Positions 33,733 through 46,222 of a DNA stretch of 64,000 nt are shown here, piece after piece (positions within the stretch are counted from its first letter, which is position 1; the number at the start of each line of letters is the position of its first letter). The DNA lies in NCBI GenBank assembly GCA_963920705.1, contig OY987227.1, forward strand, positions 6,807,143 through 6,871,142, written 5' to 3'. The notes below the pieces were generated by a model, which was not told the origin of the DNA, ran no database searches, and worked only from the letters and a program-made list of their open reading frames with translations. The position numbers and the translations under genes are program-made. The DNA comes from Odiellus spinosus. Lineage: Eukaryota; Arthropoda; Arachnida; Opiliones; Phalangiidae.

Positions 33733-34853
33733 ACGGTTCTTGCATTAAACACGTTTCTCCGCGTCAATTTATGAATCTGTCTATAATGGCTAATTTTCGT
33801 AAAGCAATGTTGGCAGAGAAAAACAAATTTTCCTCCAACGAAATAAAAAAAAAAAGGTTTTTACGGCGGAAAATTGGTAATAAAGTGTTATTTTCTAAGC
33901 TTTGGCGATATTTTGTTTTAGCTTTTGCTTTTTCGTGCAAAAATGATGTCCAATTGAAAAAAAATGCCTGTTTTTTCTAAAAAAAAAAATTAACAACAAT
34001 TGGGTTTTTGAAGAATTCAAGGTAATTTTAAATTCGTCACGTTATTCAACTTTATACAATTCTGAGGATTGATAGGCGATATAAAAAATGTCGATATTAT
34101 TTTGGGAAATTTTAACGAAAAAGTTAAAGATTTGATTCTTAAACTTTTCTATTTCTACTTTTGTTGGGGCTAATAATTTCAAAAATAGGACCCGGGAAGA
34201 GGGTCAGATGGTGCACCTTTGAAACGTTTGTACGATGGCCTAAATACACCACTTTGCTCTTCCACTGTGCGCATGCCCGCGCTCGAAACGCTTACTAGTG
34301 GCGAAAAAAAAAAAAAAAACGTTCACTTGGTGAGGCGCGCGTAGTATCCCGCGTATTACCCCATGCAGATTTTTTTCCCTGCCATTTTCACCAAGAGGAA
34401 GTTCGCCCTTTGCCGCTATAGCGCCCCAAGTAATGACTAAATGGTGTATTCCGTCGGTTTTGCAATCAATGCGAACGAGACTCGTAAGCGAGACAAACTT
34501 CTTAACGTTTATTATTCGAGTACTCTTTTTCTTATTAGATGAAAATTCGGAGACTTTCTCCCAAATTAAGTAGATGCTCGAGAAGCAGTCTTCTCGAGGA
34601 TACCTACCTACTGAGGAGCGCCGATAATTGGATTTCCCTTTTTTTTTTAGGCCTCACTGAATTTTGTTTCGTTTTTTCTTAACGGGATTTGAACCAGAAT
34701 TAGTATAGAAAATACTGAACTAAACAAATTTGCTATTCAATTATCGCATTCCAATGTATGTTTAGTTTTTCGAGTTAAGTGACAAGGTTGGCAATATTCT
34801 GGCGTAGCTTCCATAGGTTAAAACTTGCTTAGAAATTTTTAACTCACCGCGAC

Positions 34854-35288
34854 TTAAAGGGAGAATGCAACCTAATAACGAGTAATTTTTTATCGAGACC
34901 TTATAGTTTAAATAGGCCTAAAGACTACCAGCTAAAAATAAACGAACAAATATTAAACTAGAAATAAATTTAAAACTTGCCCCGGAAAATAGGCTTCGCT
35001 GGATTCATGGAAATCCGGAATTTCTTCCCATTGAAGGGTCAGTGACCAATGAGCAAAGGCCCGTCGTTAAGGCGAGATCTCCGTGAGACAATAACATCTG
35101 ATTGGTCGCTGATCCTTCAACGGGAAGGAATTCCTGATCTCCATGAACCCAGCTAAGCCCATTTTCCGGGTAAGTTTCAAATTTATTTCAAGTTTAATAT
35201 TTGTTTTCAATGTTTTAACGGTGGATTAGGCTTATTTAAACAATAATGAATCGTTAAGAAAATTACTAGGATGCATTCTCTCTTTAAA
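34854..35288. mobile_element. TTAA-target foldback element, nearly complete copy
   Basis: TTAA then AGGGAGAATGCAACCTA; the other end is TAGGATGCATTCTCTCT then TTAA. Arms are inverted over most of the length (AAATAGGCC, GAAATAAATTT, AAATAGGCTT, GGATTCATGG), around a core with CCAATGAGCAAAGGCC and CTGATTGGTCGCTG. The TTAA target points to piggyBac or Kolobok. Confidence 0.8.
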
Positions 35289-36494
35289 CGGATACTACTA
35301 TAAAAAGTTATTTTTAATTAAACTGTTAAAATATGCGTAAAACACGTATCAAAACTCACCAAAGGTTTTTGAGGTAATTAACAGTTAAATATCAAAGTCG
35401 CGAACTTGACTCGTTAAGCCTAAATCCGTCGAGAAAAATTTTTAGACGGGAAATATTCTCGAGAAAAGTTAGTTGCTGTTGCCAGTGACATATGGCAATA
35501 AAAAAAAGGCGCGTGAATAAGTTTGGCTCTAAAAAGCTCGCGCCATATTTCTAACAAACATCTCTTTCAGTTCACGCGCCATTTCAGAGACGAACTCTCC
35601 GATTGGCTGAACAATAATTGAGTTCATTCGAAATAAAAATCGGGCCTAATTTCGCAAAACTTTCATAATTAACCGCTAATTACTACGAACCCTTTGTTCC
35701 GAGTTTCGATAATATATTACTAATATATTTGAACAGTCTAAAATGATAAAAAAATGACTGGTTTCTGGAGCCTATCGCATCCTTTAAAGTCAATAGAGAA
35801 ATTTCACGAATATGAAACTGAGATACGATGGTCCTATCTTATTCCCGAGGCTTCGAAAATTACGCGGGAACTGTGATACCGTATATATGTTTTTTTCTTC
35901 TTTCTAGTACTGGTTGGCTAAAGTCGCCCTCGGGTTGGATGGAGCGAGACGTTCGCGAATAAATTCCGAATCAAACAAGGCGTAACAACAACGCGAACGC
36001 CGCCGTATACGGCTCGGATTCCTCGAGGAGCAATCTATAAACGGGGAAAACCACGAGCTGCTCTTTATACGGCGCTACATTACGCGAAAAACGACTCAAT
36101 GTTGCTAGAAAAAAAGAAATCAAAACTGTTAACATTCACCCTGAGGATAAAGAAGACCAAGGCTTAGCGTAACCAAAAAAAGAAATGTAACTTAGATAAA
36201 AAGAAGAAAAAGAACGTCAAAGAAATATTTTTGGAACCTTGGGCCATCCCCGCGTGCGATGTACATTAAGCTAGGTTTTTTCTACAGCCTGAAGAAAATG
36301 GTTCCCGTCGTTCCAGGCCAGATTTCGACCGTGGACCAAATTCGCGAAGAAAGGGAGCCGAATAAAGAAGATCTCGAAAAAAGAAATAAAAAAGATGACC
36401 CTAAACGATATAGTATTATACAAAAGGAACATTTCTGTCTATCTATCCGGGTTGATATCATTCATTCGCGTCAGACATTTAAAAAGGACCCTTA

Positions 36495-36640
36495 TACCCT
36501 CTTCAGACGAGGCGGTTTAATCAGATTTAACCGAGGTGTAATCTTAATTAATCGAGGTTTGTTGAACTGAGAAAGCTACGTTAACATCGGTTAAATCTGA
36601 TTAAACCACGGCTAATTACGCAGCTCGTCTGATGAGGGTA
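36495..36640. mobile_element. TACCCTCTTCAGACGAG-type MITE, copy 2
   Basis: 146 bp with the same ends and interior as copy 1, flanked on both sides by TTA. A 3-bp TTA duplication is the PIF/Harbinger signature. Confidence 0.75.
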
Positions 36641-36748
36641 TTAGGAGATCTTAAAAACGTGATTGCAAACGTAACACCGAATAATTAGAGTACTTAAAAT
36701 CAAAATATTATACCTTCCCTATAATACACCGATTAGTAAATTCACATT

Positions 36749-37028
36749 AGCTACGGTCACACTAGTATTTCTTAATCGGTTTGAAATGGTAAAATCAAAC
36801 CGATATTCAAATCGCCAGGAATCGTTTTAAGCGTCATGTATTCACGCATTATCTATATAAATCGATTTATTGTAGCTTGAGCTATCGTTGGTGAGACCGA
36901 ATCGGTATGAAACTGGTTCAGTTTCAAGAAATCGAATCAAATCGATTCGAGAAAAGACGGTTTCCCGTTCACACGACTAACGCGAAACGTTTTGAAACTG
37001 TTTAAATCGATTCCAAGGCCTATGACTA
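36749..37028. mobile_element. GCTACGTTCACACTAG-family MITE (long form)
   Basis: Starts AGCTACGGTCACACTAGT and runs through the family text in the opposite order to the 31417 copy, ending GATTCCAAGGCCTATGACTA, where the final repeat is eroded. Confidence 0.7.
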
Positions 37029-37029
37029 T

Positions 37030-40000
37030 CACTATAGAGAAGTCCTCTATCTTGGGTACGAATCGAAATATAAACGGGAAACCTCTCATCTGTATCGGAA
37101 GCTACAGGGCGTCTAACAGTCTAGCTCCACCCGCAGGAATCGCCTGTTGCTGTGACAAATAGCCTAAACATATCTTGCCACCTTCCCTTTGATTTGTATT
37201 TAAATATTTTCAATAAAATTACTTTTTTCCGAAAACCCCACCTCGTTTCTCCAACTTCTGGTTTTCTACACCTCTTTTTTTCTTTCCACATAATTTCATA
37301 AATAAATCTCGACTGTTAATAATTTAAAAATCTGATAAGTTAGAATTTAACAAAATTTTCAAAACAATTTGAAATTTATTTTGTTTTTAACGTTCTCCCC
37401 TCATCGATCTGACGGGTGGGGGCGGGATAAAATTCCATAACCCCTGTTGTTTGGGCTTTATTCTCCCGACACGATTACTTCATGCTCGGAATATTTTCCC
37501 TTCAAGCATATATTTATCTATTCCTAGAGTCCAACTATATATGATAAGCATTTACAATACCTTAGGCACCATTTCTACATAAAAGAAAATAAGAACTATC
37601 CTAGATCTAGCAAAAATACTTTTGAACGACAAGATGATTTAACGTAATGGGAAAAGGCGAGGTGGATTGATAAACGACGTTAAACCTCATAGAGAAAAAG
37701 TAGTCCTAGCTAAGTCTACAATCGTCCCGTCTATATCGAGCCTGGGTATACGTAGTCGTAGTGGATTTTATAGGGTCGCCACCGATATAACCTTATCAGG
37801 CCTTGTAAAATATTATTCACAGACCAGTTGTTTTTTAGGGCCACGGGCCTACGAGCTTAGAAAACTTTCGCAGTTCTCTCAAAACAAGATCGACCAGGCA
37901 GTAAAGAACGTTTCTAGTTGAACACCTCTTTTGGGAAAAGTGACTTCTACAGACGGGTGACGCCATCCACGAGACGGCAAAGAAATTACTCGAAAGACCC
38001 AGAAATGCAATTATTCGCGAAGCTGACGCCATCTACCAAAATGGGTAATGAAATATGTATTTTTCAGGGCTTAACAAATTTCAAATTCGGGCCTATTTTT
38101 TAAATATGCGCGGAACACGTCATAGTTTAGCATAATAGATAAATTTGCATATTGTCGACTTACACGTGACCTCCAGTCTCGAGGAGGGGTGAAAAGGGAG
38201 GTGATTTCAAAGCCACTGATAGATGGCGCTAGAATCCACCAGCGGTTTGTCAACAACAGAGGTATATCTCTATAGCGCAGCGTTATAAGATCTCCACTGT
38301 AAAAAATTATGGAAATAAAATAGTTGTGAGATTAATAAACCTAAAACCTTTGCGTTTTTTAAGATTAAAAAAGGTTACGCTTTTCGCTTGTTTCGCTAAC
38401 GCGTAGCTAGAATCTAGGTAGTAATAATTCACGTAAGGAAGCGCGAATATAGGAGAAAAAACAAAGTTGAGCTTCCAAGCGCGATGTAGGATATGTAAAA
38501 AGGTTTTTATATTGCTAGCACGATCACGCATATAGTGTGGATGATACCCCTCCCATACCTCCCTATCTTTTCTTCTCTTTGTACTCTTCCATTCTCTATT
38601 ACTTATATAGCATCCCAAGGACTAAATTTCACTCGCGTACTACCACGCGTACTTAATACGTAAAACTTGGGGGGGTTAAGAAAACTAGGTAAACAAAGAC
38701 TTAGAAATCAAGAAGTTTCTAGGTTTCTCACAATTCAACTTTACCCCTTGGATGAAGTATACGATAAACTGTTACGTAAAGTAGTATTTGGTCTTCATCA
38801 ACTTGTTGGAAAGGGGTTGAGAACTTGTGACAAAAATATATAGTCCTTCTCGCTTAAAATTCTACCTAAAGTGACGCTGTGAACTCGAAACGCGCGATTT
38901 CGATCTTGATTCTAAAAGGATTAAAGGATAATATGATTTAGGCTTAGAGTTTTGAAAGAGATTATATAGTTTTTCGCGATGTTTCTTCACGATTTTCGTG
39001 AATTAAATCATAGACTAAGAAAGGGTTTCACCCTGAACACGCGACGTGCAGGTATCTTTGCCATCCACCGTAATTTGCAAGATTTTTTAAATACTTAGAG
39101 ATCTTGGTGGAGCAGTTCGCTGGTGCCTCTATCGGTCATCGAGCCAATTATCGTGGCTGCGCGGGTGCGTTAGCGGTAGAGATGGTGGGAAGGAAGAGCG
39201 CACCACCGAAACGTACTAGTAGAGCCTCTATCGACAATAACAGCTACTAATGACGTAGGGAACACGTCGCGTGTCCAAGGTCTTAGTCTATGGTTAAATA
39301 AAGCAAAGGATATAATAATTTACAACATTTGTCGAGCTTTCAAAGATAATTTTGAAAAGAACTGAAAAAAGTAAGAATTTTCAGTAATTTTAAAATATTA
39401 TTATTGTTATATTATTACGCGTGTTTAATGACACGTAATTCATTAATATAAAAAAGACCGTCCTTAGTTATCACTTTTTAAAGCCCGTCATTTTTGACTG
39501 GCGGGTCGTAGCGGGAAGTTGGGAACCTCCCACTATAAATAACGATGAATATGGACTAATTAGGACCAGAAGTGTGGGAAAATGTTTTTTGAAACTTTCA
39601 AATATCCATATTAAAATTACATAGGTTAGGTTGGATTTTTATATGGAAATTTCAAAATTTCAAATACGTTTAAGCCACATTTCTTAGCTCCAAGGGTCCT
39701 TATTAGTCTATCTTCATTAAGCCATAATAGCTAAAACATTTTGGAAACCAAATAAAACCGTAAACCACGAAATAAAATTATGACAGCGTCAATTTAAAGC
39801 TTCAGGACGAGAGAAGAAGCCCTTTTGCGTTTAACTCAAAACCGAGGGGGGCTTAGAAAATACATTTTGTCAGTTTTCTTGGCGTTAACACTGAGAATAC
39901 GAACGTAAAGGATGTCGCTATCTTGTGGCTACACGCATGAAGAGATTCCAAAAATTTCCAACTACCTCCTGCCTTTTTTATACGCCCCCCCCCTTTACCT

Positions 40001-40678
40001 TAGGCAATCTCGGCTTTAAATTTAGGCACAAACTAGGCTGATGCTTGTGGGGAGAAACCCCCTACATCCCTCCCCCCATCCACGATATGACGACGGGGGT
40101 TTACAATACTAACTCGTTATTTTCTTTCTCGCGTCATAAATCTCAGCCTGGCGGAATAATTTGCCAAAAAATCCGCCCTCCCCCCAAAAACTTTTCTCGT
40201 TTAAGCGAAATGTAAAAAAATAATATATTTTTGTTGAAACTTTGTACAAGATTTTTTTTGAATATATGACGTGTAAAATTTATAGAACGGGAGTAATTTT
40301 AAAGTTGACGATAAAATACGTTTGAAATATTTAAAATTAAGAATATTAAGTTAAGAGATAATATTTACGGCCGGGGGATGAGAAACATTTTGGGCTTAAA
40401 AATTATTATATATATCACAGTGATGAATCGAAAATTGTAATATTCATTTGAGAATTTAAAATTTGATTGGCTTGTATTTAATTTATGATTAATATATTCT
40501 ACAAAATAAATTACATATTCTATTATTTCAATTGAGTTATTTTGAGCTTAAAATTTAGACTTAACTAACTTTTAAATGGAGAATGGAGCTTGAAAGATTA
40601 ATTTATTTTCATTAACTTGTAAAATTAGGCATAAATTATTCCCAAATGTTTTAAATTTTTTTGGAAGTTTTTGAGTTT
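37030..40678. other. Intergenic, no gene seen
   Basis: Two short segments carry GACGCCATC/GATGGCG motifs (37960-38230). GTGACGCTGTGAACTCG and the inverse ACACGCGACGTGCAGG do not form a clear element. No ORF of interest. Confidence 0.55.
38220..38229 (+). promoter_or_regulatory. CTCF-like motif
   Basis: TAGATGGCGC in GATAGATGGCGCTAGAATCC; a shorter GACGCCATCTACC on the other strand is 190 bp to the left. Confidence 0.25.
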
Positions 40679-40838
40679 TTGGAAATTCAGGATCTAAATG
40701 AATCCAGCTAACCCCATTTTCCGTGTAAGTTTTAAATTAATTTCTAGTTTAATATGGGCTTGATTTTTTTACTGGTGGATTATGCCTATTTAAACTATAA
40801 GGAAATCAGTCGGTGTTAGGTTGCATTATCCCTTTAAA
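40679..40838. mobile_element. TTAA-target foldback element, right arm only
   Basis: GGAAATTCAGGATCTAAATG through TACTGGTGGATTATGCCTAT to GTTGCATTATCCCTTTAA. Confidence 0.65.
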
Positions 40839-41586
40839 TATCTATGTAATTAATAACGATGTTTGTCAATCTCCTTTGAAATAAAATTCGTTTTAAATCT
40901 TCCATTTATTGAAATTAATCGGTAACGTCATAATTATATCCTAATATATATTTTCTAGATTGAAAATTAATCACGAACAAATTATTCTAGAATAACTAGG
41001 CAATAAATATGGTTTTAATTTAATTTCCCTATTATCCGAAATATATATATATTGAGACAGCGATTTTCCAAACGACGTTCAATCAATAAGAAACTTCGAG
41101 TTACGAATAAGACACGAAGAAAAAAGAAAGATAAAATGATGACGAAGTTAAAAGAAAGGGGGTCGACACAATCAGGAGCAGTTGAACGATTAATCTATTG
41201 AATTCGTATTCATTAGCCGCTGCAGGGCTGGGTGGGCTAGACAGGGGGCTGCGTGGACTAGACGGGGGGAGGACTGGGTTTAGACGAGGAAGACACGAAG
41301 TTAGCGGCATCTGTTTGACTTTATTAATCTTGAAAGAATCGATGGATAGAAGAAGATGAAGATCCGGAGAAATAAAAAAAAACCCTCCCCAACTCCACCC
41401 CCCTATTCCAATTCTAACACTCTTTCGTTCATTAATCTCGATAAGTTCCAATAACCCCCCCCCCCCCAATACCTCCTTTAAACAGCCAACCGGCTCTTTA
41501 GCGAGGTTTAAGCCCGAACATAAAGGGAACATGGAAAATGAAGAATGAGCTGGAAATATTTGAACTATTCGCAATCGAATGAGACT

Positions 41587-41595
41587 AGATGGCGC
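41587..41595 (+). promoter_or_regulatory. CTCF-like motif
   Basis: ACTAGATGGCGCTGCGG contains AGATGGCGC, which fits the conserved CTCF core YAGRKGGCGC. Similar cores are at 38220-38229 and 5984-5993. Confidence 0.3.
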
Positions 41596-42474
41596 TGCGG
41601 CCTTGATTTTAGTCGTATACTATGGCGCTGATTAATGTACGGTTTATTATGAAGTAAAAGTATAAAATTAGAAGGTTCTTCGAACCTTTGTTAGTGGTCT
41701 TAGACGTACGCTGTTTAAATTATCTTTAATGATCTTGTAGTACTAAAAATTGGACTTTAAATAGGTTATATTTCAAGCTAGAAAAATAACTCTTCCCAGT
41801 TCTATGGTTGATTACTGTCTGTAGCCAAGGATACCGTATTTAAGAAGGATGTTAGGCGAGAGGTGCGCGTGGGCATTAAGGTTCAAGCCTCCAAATATAT
41901 CATTCCCAAGATAGAATTAAAAATTGTCTGATTCTCCCTTTGTAATCAATTCTCCTTGATTCATATATACACCGTATAAAGAGTTCAAATATGTTAAATA
42001 TTTTGTTTTCCATTTCATTTTCCCTTTCGAATGATTTATTCTCAACGTTCTAAAACAATAAGAAGCCGCGAAGAAAAGTGAAAGGAGGGAGAAAGGCACG
42101 GGCTGAATCGTCTCCCCCGCTCCCCCGAAAAAGAACTAAACTAATACCATTTTGAATTATCTTTAATCTTTTGATTTATTCGATACCGCGTGGCTGCGGC
42201 CCTCTTTCGCTCTATCTAGCTGTCACTTGCCGCGCCAAAGCCAAAACAGCTGCCGTCGCTCTCCTGTCCTCTCGGTGCAAAAAAAAGCGACTAAAAGATT
42301 ACTATAAGATCAAACCGAAGAGGAAAGAAAAGGCGGCGACGCAGAGAACATATCGAAAGGAGCAGAAATTTAAGCCTCGGATGCTGCTGCCTCCGAGATT
42401 AATTTTCTACTTCCGACGAATTGTATTATAACCTATAGTTTTTAGTTTAAATTCAATTACTGTCGATTTATTTC

Positions 42475-42610
42475 CTTAATAACGAGTGATTTAATATAGA
42501 TCCCTTATCGTTTAAATAGGCCTAATACACCGGTAAAAAATTTACAAAAAAATATTTAACTAAAAACTTATCCGGAAAATAGACTTAGCTGAATTCATGA
42601 AGATTATATA
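42475..42610. mobile_element. TTAA-target foldback element, left arm, cut by the mariner element
   Basis: AATAACGAGTGATTTAATAT through GTTTAAATAGGCCTAATACA and CCGGAAAATAGACTTAGCTG, then stops at the TA where the mariner-type element begins. The other half is not recognisable on the far side. Confidence 0.6.
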
Positions 42611-43033
42611 CAGGGTGTTTTAGAAAGGTCTGGAAAAAATGAAGGGGGTTCTTCGTGGGGTCAGACTGAGTGAAAAAGGTTTATGAACCTTTAGTCTCAC
42701 GCGCTTTGTTGCGTAGTTATGAGCCCTTGAAAATAGTCCTCAAAAATACGAAAAACGACCGAAAGGTGTAGGTAAGATTGTGCCTTTGACCATTATTGTT
42801 TTTCAATTTAATTGTGCATAAGCTAATTATCGAGAGATAAGTTAAACAAGGTGTTTATTTACTAAAAAAGCGTATCAACATGTTTAGGAGTGTGCAATCA
42901 TTAACTTTGGTCAGAAGTACTTGAACTCAAAGTGTGGTTTATTACGTGTGTTGCGGGTGTTGAAAAGGGAATTTTACAAGATACCATTAATTACCATAAT
43001 TATCAATTGTTTAATAATCTGAATCAGAAGTAT

Positions 43034-43640
43034 TTACAAAAATTGTTCGAAATGCATTCCGTCAGCGTTGATACACACTTGAGCCCGTCTAATAAATGAT
43101 TGTCTAACTCGTTCGAAGATCCCTTGTGTGTTGCGTATGGTTTCGCAGGCATTAATAATCCTTTGACGTAGATCTTCCACGTCACGCACTTCACTAACAT
43201 AAACAAAGTCCTTAAGGTGGCCCCAAAGAAAGAAATCACAAGGGTTTAGGTTCGGAGATCTGGCTGGCCACTCAACCGTTCCGCCACAACCAATCCACCT
43301 CAAATTGAATGTTTCATTAAGGAAGGCCCTGACTATAAGAGAAACATAAGGTGGTGTCTCGTCTCAAGGCCAATGGTACGTCTTCAAGAAGCTCTAACAG
43401 ATTGTCTTGAAGAAACGGGAGGTATGCCTCACCATTAAGCCTTGGCTGCAAAATGAATGGTCCAATTAAATGGTCACCAACAATTCCGCACCAGACGTTT
43501 AAGCTGAATTGAACTTGGTGAGCCCTAACACTTGTAGCGTGGGGGTTTTGTTTCGCCCATTGATGCCTGTTTTGCATGTTCAATATGCCGTCACGAGAAA
43601 AATGGCCTCATCCGTAACTAAAAGATTTTGGGGTAAGTTG
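43034..43640 (-). pseudogene. Mariner-type transposase, minus-strand 3' half (degenerate)
   Basis: Same C-terminal half as the plus-strand copy. It keeps the third catalytic Asp (NPCDFFLWGHL) but has lost about 24 bases around the second Asp (no MHDGAPPH), and the frame shifts between the VTDEA region and MNMQNRHQW. The segment GIFERV before RQSFIRRAQ, missing in the other copy, is retained here, so the two arms have diverged independently. Confidence 0.8.
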
Positions 43641-43685
43641 ATGTCTTGATGTTGAGCGATAAACCACCGACAAAAGTCCAGTCTT

Positions 43686-44560
43686 CTAAGTTCTCCGTAA
43701 TCAACAAACTATACAAACTGTCGACAGACGTTTGAGGGAAGGTGGACATATCCAACCGGCGGGACGAGGTGCTGTAGCTCCAGACGTTCCTGAAGAGGTG
43801 GAGGAACAAGTACTCACCATTTTCGACGAAGATCCAGGAACAAGCACTAGGCGAGTTGGACGCCAATTGGGAGTAAGTCACGTTCTTATCTGGTGAACAC
43901 TCCGAGGACATCAGTTTCACCCTTACCATCTACTGGACTTTTGTCAGTGGTTTATCGCTCAACATGAAGACATCAACTTACCCCAAAACCTTTTAGTTAC
44001 GGATGAGGCCAATTTTTCCCGTGATGGCATATTGAACATGCACAACAGGCATCAGTGGGCGCAACAAAACCCCACGCTACACCAAGTTCAATTCAGCTTT
44101 AACGTCTGGTGCGGAATTGTTGGTGACCATTTAATTGGACCATTCTTTTTGCAGCCAAGGCTTAATGGTGAGGCATATCTCCCGTTTCTTCAAGACAATC
44201 TGTTCGAGCTTCTTGAAGACGTACCATTGGCCTTGAGACGATACATGTGGTCTATGCACGACGGTACACCACCTCATTTTTCTCTCCTAAATGAAACATT
44301 CCCTTTGAGGTGGATTGGTCGTGGCGGAACAGTTGCGTGACCAGCCAGATCTCCGAACCTAAACCCTTGTTATTTCTTTCTTTGGGGCCACCTTAAGGAC
44401 TTTGTTTATGTTAGTGAAGTGCGTGACGTGGAAGATCTACGTCAAAGGATTATTAATGCCTGCGAAACCATACGCAACGCACGAGTTAGACAATCATTTA
44501 TTAGACGGGCTCAAGTGTGTATCAACGCTGACGGAATGCATTTCGAACAATTTTTGTAAA
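43686..44560 (+). pseudogene. Mariner-type transposase, plus-strand copy (degenerate)
   Basis: Reads as a DDE transposase of the IS630/Tc1/mariner group: a helix-turn-helix part (VDRRLREGGHIQP, EDPGTSTRRVGRQLGVS), then FCQWFIAQH, the first catalytic Asp in VTDEA, VWCGIVGDHLIGP, the second in MHDGTPPH, and RSPNLNPCYFFLWGHL, where Tyr replaces the third catalytic Asp. Stops interrupt the frame near 43895 (TGA) and 44338 (TGA), and the stretch between HPYH and FCQWF is shorter than in relatives. The C-terminus is HFEQFL at about 44560. Confidence 0.8.
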
Positions 44561-45064
44561 TACTTCTGATTCCGATTATTTAACAATTGATAAACATGGT
44601 AATTAATAATGGTGTCTTGTAAAATTCCCTTTTCAACACCCGAAACCACAGTTTGAGTTCAAGTTCTTCTGACCAAAGTTAATGATTGCCCACTCCTAAA
44701 CATGTTGAAACGCTTTTTTTAGTTAATAAACACCTTGTTTCACTTATCTCTCGATAATTAGCTTATGCACAATTAAATAGAAAAACAATAATGGTCAAAG
44801 GCACAATCTTACCTACACCTTTCGGTCGTTTTTCGTATTTTTGAGGACTATTTTCAAGGGCTCATAACTACGCAACGCAGCGCGTGAGATTAAAGGTTCA
44901 TAAACCTTTTTCACTCAGTCTGACCCCACGAAGAACCCCCTTCATTTTTTCCAGACCTTTCTGAAACACCCTGTATACATATTTTAATTATCTAATCTAA
45001 CCGCAATACAAGAAATGTTACGAAACTTTTTTACGTATGGGAAATTGAATTAAACAGTACCAGA

Positions 45065-45397
45065 AGCAGATGAAACCCTCCTTTGAAGTCTATTACTCCC
45101 GGGTCTTGTCTACCCCTCTCTGTATGGGCTAGTCTCAAAAATCGCGATTCATACGCCTCCTAACGGTAGATATTTTCGGAGCGGGAGTTCGTCCAGCGAA
45201 TATATCTAGCAACCTTGGACTTCGTCAACCAAACGTCGTCGTTTGTGGAGAGAGAGAATTTCCAATTTTCCGTAGACAGGGGGGTATGAAGTAGGACCCC
45301 CTCGGATCCCGTAAAATTGGGAATTTTACCCATACAGAGAGGAGAGCTATATGGAACATTAGAGTAGTAGACTTCAAAGGAGGGTTTTATCGGCTTC
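45065..45397. mobile_element. Inverted-repeat MITE (AAACCCTCCTTTGAAGTC)
   Basis: AAACCCTCCTTTGAAGTCTA (45073) and its inverse ending 45387; a second inner pair is CCTCTCTGTATGGG / CCCATACAGAGAGG. The interior contains a purine/pyrimidine mix with no ORF. Confidence 0.65.
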
Positions 45398-46222
45398 GGA
45401 CAGTCCTTAGCAAACTATATTGTATTAAATAGTCTAAATATAAATTATATCCATAACAAATTGAAAACAACGTTGCAAATACCTCCAATATGGCCGAATA
45501 TTCAAAATCTAAATTACGCCTTAAAATATGCCGGGAAAAATATTATACTCTTCGCGGAACATAAAAATAAAAGTTAATCAAATTAAGTCCCGCCTAAAAA
45601 TAAAATATTTAAATTATCTACATAGGATGGCGTAAATCAGGATATAGTAGAAAATATATTCGCGTACGTAACTATCCGAAGTTTGGTAAAGCAAGTAAAC
45701 GGGAGCCAAGCAGTTATTATTTATAATAATAATGGAAGGGTTGGGGAGGAGGGGGGAAGAAGAGTAATTTGTCAAAAGGCGATTATTCATCCCGTCACTG
45801 TATTTAAGCGAAACGAGGGAAAGGATACCCCATAGTAAAAAAGATAATAAATAACGCCTTGGATAGGATGCTTTAATAATAAAGTAAAGTTTTCAAGCTT
45901 CACGAGCCAGGCGTACATCCCGCCCACCCGCCGAGCAGACTTCTAAAGTTGGAATTTCCGAATCGGAAATCCTTCATCTATACTCTAGTTCAGCCGAGGC
46001 TTAACTGGAAACCTCATCCGCGAAAACCCTTCTCAGTTTCTCCGCATCCTCTCATCGAAATATAGTCAATTTCCCGTCGAGTCATTCCCGCGATCGAGAG
46101 AAAGTTCGACGAATATGATAAATGAAAAGAAGAAGCCAGGAACGCGCGTTTTGCAGCGCGAATCCTCCATCATCCCAAATGATGATTATATGATCGTTCC
46201 AGCCCCAGTTTGCAACGCATAC

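Larger units (their letters stand above)
42611..44973. mobile_element. Mariner-type (DDE) transposon, inverted-duplicate and defective
   Basis: Ends are CAGGGTGTTTTAGAAAGG and its inverted match, each flanked by TA. The left arm 42611-43681 and right arm 43934-44973 are inverted copies of one transposase 3' half; the 252-bp spacer carries the N-terminal half on the plus strand only. Both outer ends are therefore the same (3') end of the parent element. A new transposon-in-transposon rearrangement or replication fold-back would explain this. The whole sits in a TTAA-type foldback fragment (42475-42610). Confidence 0.85.

Noticed and set aside
33328-33774. 148-codon plus-strand open frame
   Set aside because: Its second half is a 129-bp MITE, and no part resembles a known domain.
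41101-41574. 157-codon minus-strand open frame with Pro/Ser-rich middle
   Set aside because: Covers C-rich and T-rich low-complexity DNA; no domain and no plausible splice context.
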